Shown here: positions 1 to 5,915 of the stretch, one piece after another
Position numbering within the stretch: position 1 is the first letter of the stretch
How the letters are laid out: the number at the start of each line of letters is the position of its first letter
Source of the DNA: an uncultured beta proteobacterium
GTDB lineage: Bacteria > Pseudomonadota > Gammaproteobacteria > Burkholderiales > Burkholderiaceae_C
Direction of reading: 5' to 3'
DNA length: 5,959 nucleotides
Assembly: GCA_903928325.1 (NCBI GenBank)
Contig: CAIYQF010000152.1
Span: 1-5,959, forward strand
Made by a program: the position numbers and the translations under genes
The notes under the pieces: generated by a model
What the model saw: the letters and a program-made list of their open reading frames with translations, nothing else
Databases searched by the model: none
Told to the model about the DNA's origin: nothing

Positions 1-315
1 TGGGCGCAGTCGCTGGGCGTGGACTATGTCGCGCCCTACGTGGGGCGCCTGGCTGCCGACACTGCCCACGACGGTAGGGACGTCTGGGCCCTGATACAAG
101 CCTGTGTGGTGGCGCAAAACAGCCCTGGCAAACAAAGCGGCCCCAAGCTTCTGGCCGCCAGCATCAAGTCGCCCGACGTGCTGTCGCGCCTTATGGCGCT
201 GGGCGCCGCCGCAGTCACCCTGCCGCCTGCGAGCCTGATTGCCTGGTCGCAAGACGCCATCACCGACGCGGCGGTAGCGCAGTTTGAGCGGGACACCGCT
301 GCCAGCCTGGCCTGA
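1..315 (+). CDS. Transaldolase-family protein (fructose-6-phosphate aldolase-like), 3' part only
   Basis: The window opens inside this gene and shows its last 104 codons, ending at TGA 313-315. The visible protein contains DYVAPYVGRL near its start, then LLAASIKSPD and AVTLPP, and ends with TDAAVAQFERD. These match in order the C-terminal part of the small class I aldolases of the FSA/TalC type (E. coli FSA has YVAPYV, LAAS and a closing DAAVAKFEQD). Such enzymes interconvert sugar phosphates in the cytoplasm through a Schiff base on a lysine. That lysine lies in the missing N-terminal part, so catalytic competence cannot be judged here. Whether it is a true transaldolase or a fructose-6-phosphate aldolase cannot be decided from this fragment. 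There are 48 bp between its stop and the preferred start of the next gene, with no clear terminator. Confidence 0.85.
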   Translation, partial: WAQSLGVDYVAPYVGRLAADTAHDGRDVWALIQACVVAQNSPGKQSGPKLLAASIKSPDVLSRLMALGAAAVTLPPASLIAWSQDAITDAAVAQFERDTAASLA

Positions 316-347
316 AACGCCTGCGTGCATTGGGGCGCCGATCGCCC

Positions 348-363
348 TGCGATACTTCGCGCC
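348..363 (+). promoter_or_regulatory. Possible extended -10 promoter for a leaderless rsuA transcript
   Basis: The sequence TGCGATACT (348-356) resembles an extended -10 element (TGn plus GATACT, 4 of 6 matches to TATAAT). It ends 7 bp before ATG 364, so transcription would begin at or next to the start codon. A weak TTGGGG at 330-335 could serve as -35, but its spacing of 15 bp is short. The absence of a Shine-Dalgarno site before the ATG fits this reading. It is an inference from position and weak motif matches only. Confidence 0.3.
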
Positions 364-1110
364 ATGCAACTACAAGAGATTCTTTACAGCCAAGGCTTTG
401 GCACCCGGCGTGTCTGCGCAGGTCTGATTCAGCAAGGTTTCGTGCAGGTGTATCGCGATGACACAAATGCCGCGCCGCTGGTCTGCAAAGACGCCAGCGC
501 GGAGTTCGCGCAAGTGGGCCTGCGCTTTCGGGTGCAGGGCGTGGACTGGCCTTATGCTGAAAAGGCGTATTTGCTGCTCAACAAGCCCGCAGGCACCGAG
601 TGCTCGCAAAAACCGTCCACCTACCCCAGCATCTACACCTTGCTGCCCTCGCCCTTGCGGCTGCGCCCCCAAAAAGCGGCAGTGCAGGGCGTGCAGGCGG
701 TAGGACGATTGGACCAGGACACCACCGGCATGCTGTTGCTTACCGACGACGGCAAATTCATCCACCGCATGAGCTCGCCACGCCACCACGTACCCAAGGT
801 CTACGAAGTGACGGTAAAACACCCGCTGGACGCGCGCCAGGTGGAGCAGTTGCTGGCTGGCGTTGTGTTGGACGACGACCCCAAGCCCGTGCGCGCCGCC
901 GCCTGCCAGGCGGTGTCTGAATTTCAGCTGCGCCTGACGCTGACCGAAGGCAAATACCACCAGGTCAAGCGAATGGTGGCAGCGGTGAGCAACCGGGTGG
1001 AAGGCTTGCACCGTTCCCGCATGGGTGGTCTGGCCCTGCCAGTGGACTTGGCGCCAGGGCAATGGCGCTGGCTTAGCGCGGCAGATCTGGCTCTGGTTTC
1101 TCGTGAATAG
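364..1110 (+). CDS. rsuA: 16S rRNA pseudouridine(516) synthase RsuA
   Basis: The 248-residue protein belongs to the RsuA/RluB/E/F family, which isomerises a specific uridine in rRNA to pseudouridine; RsuA modifies U516 of 16S rRNA during small-subunit assembly. An S4-like RNA-binding region occupies about residues 2-60. It is followed by LLNKPAGTECS (71-81), the catalytic motif GRLDQDTTGMLLLTDDG (114-130) with catalytic Asp117, SPRHH (138-142) and EGKYHQVKRM (195-204). The SPRHH and YHQVKRM segments closely resemble E. coli RsuA, which supports RsuA over RluB/E/F. The length is slightly above E. coli RsuA (231). I prefer ATG 364 because the S4 domain begins right there; an in-frame GTG at 325 would add 13 residues unlike the family. 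Neither start has a good Shine-Dalgarno sequence. The motif GATACT ends 7 bp before the ATG, so a leaderless mRNA is possible. Confidence 0.92.
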   Translation: MQLQEILYSQGFGTRRVCAGLIQQGFVQVYRDDTNAAPLVCKDASAEFAQVGLRFRVQGVDWPYAEKAYLLLNKPAGTECSQKPSTYPSIYTLLPSPLRLRPQKAAVQGVQAVGRLDQDTTGMLLLTDDGKFIHRMSSPRHHVPKVYEVTVKHPLDARQVEQLLAGVVLDDDPKPVRAAACQAVSEFQLRLTLTEGKYHQVKRMVAAVSNRVEGLHRSRMGGLALPVDLAPGQWRWLSAADLALVSRE

Positions 1111-1146
1111 GCGTGCGCGCCCGAGGGAAAACCCGCCCCCAAACGC

Positions 1147-1152
1147 TACACT
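1147..1152 (+). promoter_or_regulatory. Weak candidate -10 box upstream of the five-gene run
   Basis: TACACT matches TATAAT at 4 of 6 positions and sits about 50 bp before GTG 1200, in the only sizeable gap (1111-1199) upstream of the run. No recognisable -35 hexamer lies at the right distance (AGGGAA around 1124). The rest of the gap holds a short GGGAAAACCC inverted repeat (1125-1134) with no T-run after it, so I see no convincing rsuA terminator. Confidence 0.2.
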
Positions 1153-1199
1153 CTCCCCCACCTGTCGTGTAGTTACCGACATTCTGAATTAGGGTATTT

Positions 1200-2177
1200 G
1201 TGAATTCATTGAACCGTTTTTTTGCCGCTGCTTCGTTTGTCCTGTCGATGGGGGTGGTAGCTGCGGAGCCCGCGCCCCCCATCTTTGTGCTCAACTCCCA
1301 AGACGCCAGCGTCAGCGTGATTGACCCACTTACATGGAAAGAAACCCAGCGCTTTCACACCGGCAAAGAGCCGCACCACCTGTACCTCACGCCAGATGAG
1401 AAGTCGCTCATCATTGCCAATGCGCTGGGCGATTCGCTCTTGTTTGTGGACCCCAAAACCGCAGCCGTGCAGCGCACGGTGCGCGGTATTCTGGACCCCT
1501 ACCAACTGCGCTTTTCGCCTGACATGAAGTGGCTCGTCACGGTGGGCAACCGGCTCAACCACGTAGATCTGTACCGTTGGAACGGCACCGACCTGGCGTT
1601 ATCCAAGCGCATTCCCACGGGCAAAACGCCCAGCCATGTCTGGATTGACAGCAAGAGCACCACTGCCTACGCCAGTATGCAAGAGAGCGACGAACTCGTC
1701 GCCATCGACCTGGCCACCGAGGCCATCAAGTGGCGCATCAAAACCGGCTCTTTGCCTGCCGACGTGTTTGGCACGCCGGACGATAAGCTGCTTTTGGTGG
1801 GTATGACGGGCGGCACTGGCGTGGAGGTGTATGACGTAAGCGCCGCTGCTCCCAAGCTGGTCAAAACCATACCCACAGGTGAGGCCGCCCACGCTTTTCG
1901 CAGCTTGGGTGACAAACGCCACGTGCTGGTGAGTAACCGGGTGGCCAATACCATCAGCAAAATCGATTTCCAAACGCTCACTGTGGTGGACCAGTTCACG
2001 GCCCCGGGCGGTCCGGATTGCATGGAATTGTCGGCCGACGGGCGCTTCATCTACGTAGCCTCTCGCTGGATCAAAAAAATGACCGTGATCGACACCCAAA
2101 CCCATAAAGTGGTGCGCCAGGTGGCCGTGGGCAAGTCGCCGCATGGCGTTTGGACCCTGGACCACGCGCCGCGTTAA
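1200..2177 (+). CDS. Exported YncE/YVTN-type beta-propeller protein
   Basis: The 325-residue protein has an N-terminal signal peptide (Arg6, hydrophobic core about 7-20, likely cleavage after Ala22 in VVAA|EP), so it should be exported to the periplasm. The mature part is a series of blade-like repeats of about 40 residues with the recurring pattern 'VIDP.T......TG..PH.L..TPD...L..AN'. Clear copies include residues 39-72, 167-200 and 297-321, where GKEPHHLYLTPDEK and GKSPHGVW show the family signature. This suggests a seven-bladed YncE-like propeller. Such proteins usually bind partners or ligands, and no catalytic or haem-binding motif is visible, so the ligand is unknown. GTG 1200 is chosen because an in-frame stop lies at 1185-1187, AGGG (1191-1194) is well spaced, and the signal peptide starts there. 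It is the first gene of a tight run; the deacetylase gene starts 25 bp after its stop and is also exported, so a shared envelope role is possible. Confidence 0.85.
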   Translation: MNSLNRFFAAASFVLSMGVVAAEPAPPIFVLNSQDASVSVIDPLTWKETQRFHTGKEPHHLYLTPDEKSLIIANALGDSLLFVDPKTAAVQRTVRGILDPYQLRFSPDMKWLVTVGNRLNHVDLYRWNGTDLALSKRIPTGKTPSHVWIDSKSTTAYASMQESDELVAIDLATEAIKWRIKTGSLPADVFGTPDDKLLLVGMTGGTGVEVYDVSAAAPKLVKTIPTGEAAHAFRSLGDKRHVLVSNRVANTISKIDFQTLTVVDQFTAPGGPDCMELSADGRFIYVASRWIKKMTVIDTQTHKVVRQVAVGKSPHGVWTLDHAPR

Positions 2178-2192
2178 TGCGGGTCCGGCACC

Positions 2193-2196
2193 GAGG
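2193..2196 (+). promoter_or_regulatory. Ribosome binding site for the polysaccharide deacetylase gene
   Basis: GAGG lies 6 bp before ATG 2203. It favours this start over the in-frame ATG at 2143, which would overlap the propeller gene and put 20 unrelated residues before the signal peptide. Confidence 0.6.
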
Positions 2197-2202
2197 TTCC
2201 CG

Positions 2203-3024
2203 ATGCAGACCATAGGTCGACACTGGGCATGCCTTTGCGTAACGCTCGCATTGGCGGCGCCGTCCTTTGCTGCGACCGACGCTGCGCCTGCGTCGTGCCA
2301 CAAACCGGTTTACCTGACCTTTGACACCGGCCACATGGAAGTGGCCCCCCTGATTGCCGATGTGCTGGCCCGCCACCAGATCAAAGTGACGTTTTTCGCC
2401 GCCAACGAGGCCACCAAGACCGGGGACGGTAGCCTCGGTACGCACTGGGCGCCCTGGTGGCGCGCGCGCGCGGCCGAGGGGCATGCCTTTGCCTCCCACA
2501 CTTTTGACCATGTGTACTGGCGTGCTGATGCAGCGTCAAGCGCGGACGCAGCGCCACAGTTCCGTATGCAGGCTACCGCGGGCGCGGCTTCTGGCCATCT
2601 GTACACCCTGACTGCCGCCCAGTACTGCAGCCAAATCAAACATTCCTCAGACCGGCTGCAAGAACTCACTGGACAGGCCAGCCTGCCCTTGTTTCGTGCA
2701 CCCGGTGGCAAGACCTCACCCGCCTTGCTGGCCGCGGCCAAAGACTGTGGTTACGCTCATGTAGGCTGGGCCGAAGCCGGTTTTATGGGCGACGAGTTGC
2801 CCAGCGACAAGTTTCCCAACCACGCGCTGTTGAACAAGGCGCTTCGCGATGTACGCAGTGGAGACATCCTGATGGCGCACTTAGGTATTTGGTCGCGCAA
2901 AGTCCCCTGGGCGCCAGCCGTGCTGGAGCCGCTCATCGTTGGTTTGCAGGCCAAAGGCTTTTGCTTTGAAACCCTGCGCAGCCACCCGGTCTACCGGGAA
3001 TGGATTGCTCAGCACAAGGGTTGA
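2203..3024 (+). CDS. Exported polysaccharide deacetylase (NodB homology, variant TFDTG motif)
   Basis: The 273-residue protein carries a signal peptide (Arg6/His7, hydrophobic core 9-19, likely cleavage after Ala23 in SFA|AT) followed by a carbohydrate esterase 4 / NodB fold. Enzymes of this family remove N-acetyl groups from GlcNAc- or MurNAc-containing polymers or related substrates outside the cytoplasm. Visible motifs are TFDTGH (39-44), SHTFDH (98-103) with metal-ligand candidates His99 and His103, RAPGGK (165-170) and DILMAHLG (221-228) with His226. Motif 1 is normally TFDDG: Asp41, the presumed base, is present, but the second Asp, a metal ligand, is Thr42. B. subtilis PdaA (TFDNG) shows that this position can vary in an active enzyme. 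There is a low-complexity Ala-rich insertion at about 108-131 between motifs 2 and 3. The 3' end is 2 bp from the next start. The substrate cannot be told from sequence. Confidence 0.87.
   Translation: MQTIGRHWACLCVTLALAAPSFAATDAAPASCHKPVYLTFDTGHMEVAPLIADVLARHQIKVTFFAANEATKTGDGSLGTHWAPWWRARAAEGHAFASHTFDHVYWRADAASSADAAPQFRMQATAGAASGHLYTLTAAQYCSQIKHSSDRLQELTGQASLPLFRAPGGKTSPALLAAAKDCGYAHVGWAEAGFMGDELPSDKFPNHALLNKALRDVRSGDILMAHLGIWSRKVPWAPAVLEPLIVGLQAKGFCFETLRSHPVYREWIAQHKG
3016..3020 (+). promoter_or_regulatory. Ribosome binding site for the fatty acid hydroxylase gene
   Basis: AAGGG lies 6 bp before ATG 3027 and overlaps the last codons of the deacetylase gene. It supports ATG 3027 over the in-frame ATG at 3000, which has no such site and would overlap the upstream gene by 25 bp. 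Confidence 0.65.
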
Positions 3025-3026
3025 TC

Positions 3027-4001
3027 ATGGAGTTGCTGCTAGAGCTTTTTTCCCAGGCACAAGACTGCTTGTTCGAGACGCTGGTGCAGCCGGCAATGTT
3101 TGGCTTGGGGATTGCAGGATTTTTGGAAGATGGCTACATAGGAACCGGCTGGTTTTTGGTCGGGCTGTTGCAACTGGTGCTGCTGTTGCTGGTGATCGCG
3201 CCATTGGAACGCTGGCGACCAGTGGAGGCCGTCACCGACCCCGGTACGGTGCGCACTGACGTGCTTTACACCCTTATTCACCGTCTGGGCTTGTTTCGAC
3301 TGGTGCTTTTTTTTAGCCTGGACCCCCTGCTCGACAGCGCCATGGGCGTGCTGCGCGTGCAGGGCTTGCGCACCTTGCAGCTTGACGACCTGTGGCCGGG
3401 TGTGACCGACAACCCGTGGGTCAGCGTCTTGATTTACCTGGTTGTGTTTGACTTTTTGAACTATTGGTTCCACCGCGCTCAGCACCACTTTGCTTGGTGG
3501 TGGCAGCTGCACGCGCTGCACCACGCCCAGCGCCAGATGACGATGTGGAGCGACAACCGAAACCACCTGCTCGACGACCTCTTGCGCGACCTTTTTCTGG
3601 CAGTCGCGGCTTTGGCCATTGGCGTGGCGCCAGGGCAATTTGTGGCCATCGTTGCCTTTACCCAGGTCAGCGAGAGCCTGCAGCATGCCAATGTGCGCCT
3701 TTGGTTTGGAGCCGTGGGTGAGCGGTTCTGGGTCAGCCCGCGCTTTCACCGCCTACACCACGGCGTTGGCTTTGGGCATGAAACTGCGCCAGCCCCCACA
3801 GGAGAAACCAAAGCGGTGCTGGGCGGCCATAACTTTGGGGTGCTGCTGCCCTGGTGGGACATGCTCTTTGGCACTGCCGACTTTTCGCTGCGCTTTGACC
3901 CCACCGGTGTGCGCAACCAGGTGGAGCAGGGTGTGGACTACGGGCGGGGGTTTTGGTCGCAGCAGTGGCGCGGCTTGCGGCGGTTGTGGTCGGCACCGTG
4001 A
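3027..4001 (+). CDS. Membrane fatty acid hydroxylase / sterol desaturase superfamily protein
   Basis: The 324-residue integral membrane protein has the histidine clusters that bind a di-iron centre in this superfamily: HRAQHH (149-154), HALHH (162-166), His220 in QHANVR, and FHRLHH (240-245), followed by GHNFG (267-271). Hydrophobic segments lie at about 41-59, 87-98, 131-147 and 187-213. Members use O2 to hydroxylate or desaturate lipid substrates such as fatty acids, sterols or carotenoids; the bacterial branch with the HxxxH, HxxHH, HxxHH pattern is mostly uncharacterised, so the substrate is unknown. All expected His boxes are intact and the length is normal, so it should be active. It starts 2 bp after the deacetylase stop and its TGA overlaps the GTG of the next gene, which implies one transcript. 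ATG 3027 has a well-placed AAGGG. Confidence 0.9.
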   Translation: MELLLELFSQAQDCLFETLVQPAMFGLGIAGFLEDGYIGTGWFLVGLLQLVLLLLVIAPLERWRPVEAVTDPGTVRTDVLYTLIHRLGLFRLVLFFSLDPLLDSAMGVLRVQGLRTLQLDDLWPGVTDNPWVSVLIYLVVFDFLNYWFHRAQHHFAWWWQLHALHHAQRQMTMWSDNRNHLLDDLLRDLFLAVAALAIGVAPGQFVAIVAFTQVSESLQHANVRLWFGAVGERFWVSPRFHRLHHGVGFGHETAPAPTGETKAVLGGHNFGVLLPWWDMLFGTADFSLRFDPTGVRNQVEQGVDYGRGFWSQQWRGLRRLWSAP

Positions 4002-4891
4002 AGCCGATGGTCTCTTCGTTCTGGCGCGCAGCGGTGTATTGCCTGCATCCGCGCGTTATTGCTTTGTCGCTGGTGCCCGTGCTGGTGCTAATGCTCAGCA
4101 GTGCGGCCTTGGCGCATTTTTTCTGGCAGCCTGCCATTGCCGGTTTGGCTGGGTTCTTAGACTCGTCGGTGGTGCTGGCCACCCTCTGGGCCTGGTTTGA
4201 GGCCGTGGGCTTAAGTGGGGTCAAAGCCATGCTGGCACCCGTGCTTTTGCTGGTGGTGCTCACCCCGCTGATGGTGGTTGTGACGCTGGTGGGTGTATCC
4301 CTGCTGATGACGCCGGCGCTGGTGCGCCTGGTGGCCTTGCGGCGCTTTCCTACACTGGCGCTGCGCCAAGGCGCATCATTTCTGTCCAGCGTAGGTTGGG
4401 CGCTGGGCTCGTCTTTGTTGGCGCTGGGGGCCATTCTGGTGTCGCTGCCGATGTGGATCGTGCCGCCCCTGGTGCTGGTGCTGCCACCCCTGATTTGGGG
4501 CTGGCTGACTTATCGCGTGATGGGCTTTGATGCGTTGGCAGCACACGCCAGCGCCCTAGAGCGGACCACTTTGCTGCAGCATCACCGTAAAACCTTGCTC
4601 GCCATGGGACTCGTGGTTGGTCTTATGGGCGCTGCGCCGAGTTTGCTGTGGTCGGTTGGTTTGATGGCAATTGCCATGGCACCACTGCTGGTGCCCTTAT
4701 CCGTTTGGGCCTACACGCTCATTTTTGTTTTTTCATCGTTGTGGTTTACGCATTTTTGTCTGGAGGCGCTGCAATCGCTGCGACAAGGTCTGTCGGTGGT
4801 GGACGAAGTCCTGCCGGTGCCTTTGGTGCCCCCGGCGATAGCCCCACTGGCTTCACCACGCCAAACTGGGGAACCCACAGGAGAGGTATGA
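3998..4891 (+). CDS. EI24 / CysZ-like multi-span membrane protein
   Basis: The 297-residue protein is strongly hydrophobic, with membrane segments at about 20-40, 79-105, 135-170 and 200-250. The start FWRAAVYCLHPRV (8-20) and the later block TYRVMGFDALAAHAS (171-185) are typical of bacterial EI24-domain proteins, related to CysZ, a sulfate permease. A role in sulfate or other small-molecule transport is possible by family relationship only. The C-terminal tail (about 268-297) is Pro-rich and probably cytoplasmic and disordered. I choose GTG 3998 because its GTGA overlaps the upstream TGA, as expected for translational coupling; an in-frame ATG at 4007 is a close alternative, and neither has a strong Shine-Dalgarno site. 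Its 3' end carries the ribosome binding site of the next gene, and the stop overlaps the next start (ATGA). Confidence 0.85.
   Translation: MKPMVSSFWRAAVYCLHPRVIALSLVPVLVLMLSSAALAHFFWQPAIAGLAGFLDSSVVLATLWAWFEAVGLSGVKAMLAPVLLLVVLTPLMVVVTLVGVSLLMTPALVRLVALRRFPTLALRQGASFLSSVGWALGSSLLALGAILVSLPMWIVPPLVLVLPPLIWGWLTYRVMGFDALAAHASALERTTLLQHHRKTLLAMGLVVGLMGAAPSLLWSVGLMAIAMAPLLVPLSVWAYTLIFVFSSLWFTHFCLEALQSLRQGLSVVDEVLPVPLVPPAIAPLASPRQTGEPTGEV
4879..4886 (+). promoter_or_regulatory. Strong ribosome binding site for the MoaB/CinA-like gene
   Basis: AGGAGAGG lies just before ATG 4888, inside the last codons of the EI24 gene; the AGGAG part is 4 bp from the start codon. It fixes the start at 4888 and rules out the longer in-frame reading from 4648, which would run 240 bp through the EI24 gene in another frame. 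Confidence 0.75.
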
Positions 4892-5703
4892 ACTTTGGCG
4901 TGATCATCATCGGCGACGAGATTTTGTCTGGCAAGCGCGCGGACAAACACCTGACCCAAGCTATTGGCCTGCTAGGCGCACGTGGATTGCCCCTGGCCTA
5001 CGCGCACTACGTGGGCGATGACCCCGAGCGCATCACGGCCACGCTGGCCACTGCATTTGCCAGTGGTGATGTGGTTTTTTCATTTGGTGGCATCGGTGCT
5101 ACGCCGGATGACCACACCCGCCAGTGCGCTGCCCGCGCTCTGGGGCGTGCGTTGGTGCTGCACCCGCAGGCCCGCGACCTGATTTGGGAGCGCATGCGGG
5201 ACATCGCCCGTGAAAACAAGCAGTCCTTCGAGCCCGACAGGCAGGACAACCAACACCGCTTGAATATGGGCATGTTTCCTGTCGACGCGAACATCATTCC
5301 CAACCAGTACAACAAAATCGCCGGGTTCAGTTGCGAGGGTGCGCACGGCGGCGCGGTGCACTTTGTGCCGGGTTTCCCCGTGATGGCTTGGCCGATGGTC
5401 GAGTGGGTTTTAGATACACAATATTCGCATTGCTTTAACCGCGTTGCATGGTTGGAAAAGTCCGTGATCGTGATGGGCGCAATGGAGGCCACGCTCACAC
5501 CCTTAATGGAAGAGATTGAACGCAGCCATGCCGTCAAGGTGTTTAGTCTGCCTAGCGTGGACCATCCGACCTACGGTCGGCACATCGAACTCGGGGTCAA
5601 AGGTGAGGCGGTGGTGGTGGATGGTGCCTTTATGGCACTACGGCAAGGGTTGGAGCGCTTCGCATGCGTTTTCGGCCCTGAAATAGTGCGGTCTGCAACG
5701 TAG
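4888..5703 (+). CDS. Stand-alone MoaB/MogA-fold protein (CinA N-terminal-like, COG1058 type)
   Basis: The 271-residue cytoplasmic protein has a molybdopterin-binding (MoCF) fold. It begins with FGVIIIGDEILSGKRAD (3-19), then shows GGIGATPDDHT (67-77), the counterpart of the GGTGPT/DD.T motif, and in the second half AGFSCEGAHGGAVHFVPGFP (145-164), corresponding to the glycine/proline loop of CinA. It has the CinA N-terminal domain but no C-terminal CinA amidase (PncC) domain. Related COG1058 domains have been shown to hydrolyse ADP-ribose or FAD, so a nucleotide pyrophosphatase role is as plausible as molybdenum cofactor chemistry. The usual GGTGPT is GGIGAT here. No other Moco gene is nearby. 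Its ATG overlaps the EI24 stop by 4 bp, so it is probably the last gene of the run; glnA follows after 212 bp under its own promoter. Confidence 0.85.
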   Translation: MNFGVIIIGDEILSGKRADKHLTQAIGLLGARGLPLAYAHYVGDDPERITATLATAFASGDVVFSFGGIGATPDDHTRQCAARALGRALVLHPQARDLIWERMRDIARENKQSFEPDRQDNQHRLNMGMFPVDANIIPNQYNKIAGFSCEGAHGGAVHFVPGFPVMAWPMVEWVLDTQYSHCFNRVAWLEKSVIVMGAMEATLTPLMEEIERSHAVKVFSLPSVDHPTYGRHIELGVKGEAVVVDGAFMALRQGLERFACVFGPEIVRSAT

Positions 5704-5723
5704 CACCATAACCGCTCCAATAA

Positions 5724-5740
5724 AGCACTTTTTTGGTGCA
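5724..5740 (+). promoter_or_regulatory. NtrC (NR-I) binding site upstream of glnA
   Basis: AGCACTTTTTTGGTGCA is a 17-bp near-palindrome with half-sites AGCACT and GGTGCA. It fits the NtrC consensus TGCACY-N5-GGTGCA except for the first base, and closely resembles an E. coli glnA enhancer site (AGCACTATATTGGTGCA). Its centre is about 147 bp upstream of the transcription start predicted from the sigma-54 promoter, a normal distance for an NtrC enhancer. An isolated half-site AGCACC lies at 5702-5707, but its partner is poor, so I list only one site. Confidence 0.72.
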
Positions 5741-5852
5741 AAATTCCAAGCCAAAGTATGTTCCGAAGGCATGTTTGGGTCAAGGGCTCTAAAACCGCGC
5801 CGTCTCAGGGCAAAATAGCTCCCGTTTGATTGAATCGCCGCTACCGCAGTTT

Positions 5853-5867
5853 TGGCATAAAAGCTGC
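5853..5867 (+). promoter_or_regulatory. Sigma-54 (-24/-12) promoter of glnA
   Basis: TGGCATAAAAGCTGC matches the sigma-54 consensus TGGCAC-N5-TTGC with the essential GG and GC pairs at exact spacing. The predicted start is near 5879, giving a leader of about 37 nt before ATG 5916. With the upstream NtrC-like site it implies activation of glnA under nitrogen limitation. I see no good sigma-70 promoter in the same gap; CAAAAT at 5811-5816 lacks a -35 partner. Confidence 0.75.
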
Positions 5868-5915
5868 GTGGCAATACCAGCAACACTTTTTACAACCGTG
5901 CAACAGGAGTATTTG

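Noticed and set aside
370..1182. Long minus-strand open frame of 270 codons opposite rsuA
   Set aside because: It mirrors a well-supported rsuA frame in GC-rich DNA; its protein shows no recognisable motif and no ribosome binding site supports it.
1599..2303. Minus-strand open frame of 234 codons opposite the propeller gene and deacetylase start
   Set aside because: The propeller repeats and two signal peptides on the + strand explain this stretch; the minus product has no family features.
1049..3639. A 15-bp exact repeat, TGGCGCCAGGGCAAT, at 1049-1063 (rsuA) and 3625-3639 (hydroxylase)
   Set aside because: Both copies lie in coding sequence and encode APGQ; there is no third copy or flanking similarity, so it is best explained as chance from biased codon use.
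3039..4434. Two long minus-strand open frames (3039-3749 and 3733-4434) opposite the hydroxylase and EI24 genes
   Set aside because: Both are shadows of strong + strand genes; the products are low-complexity, rich in His/Gln or Ala/Thr, with no domain.
4648..4887. Possible 80-residue N-terminal extension of the MoaB/CinA-like protein
   Set aside because: It overlaps the EI24 coding sequence in another frame, while AGGAGAGG next to ATG 4888 and the family's N-terminus fix the later start.
5704..5740. Possible rho-independent terminator after the five-gene run (GCACC 5703-5707 with GGTGC 5735-5739, T-run 5729-5734)
   Set aside because: The stem is only 5 bp with a 27-nt loop and the T-run is before, not after, the second arm; the NtrC site explains the palindrome better.
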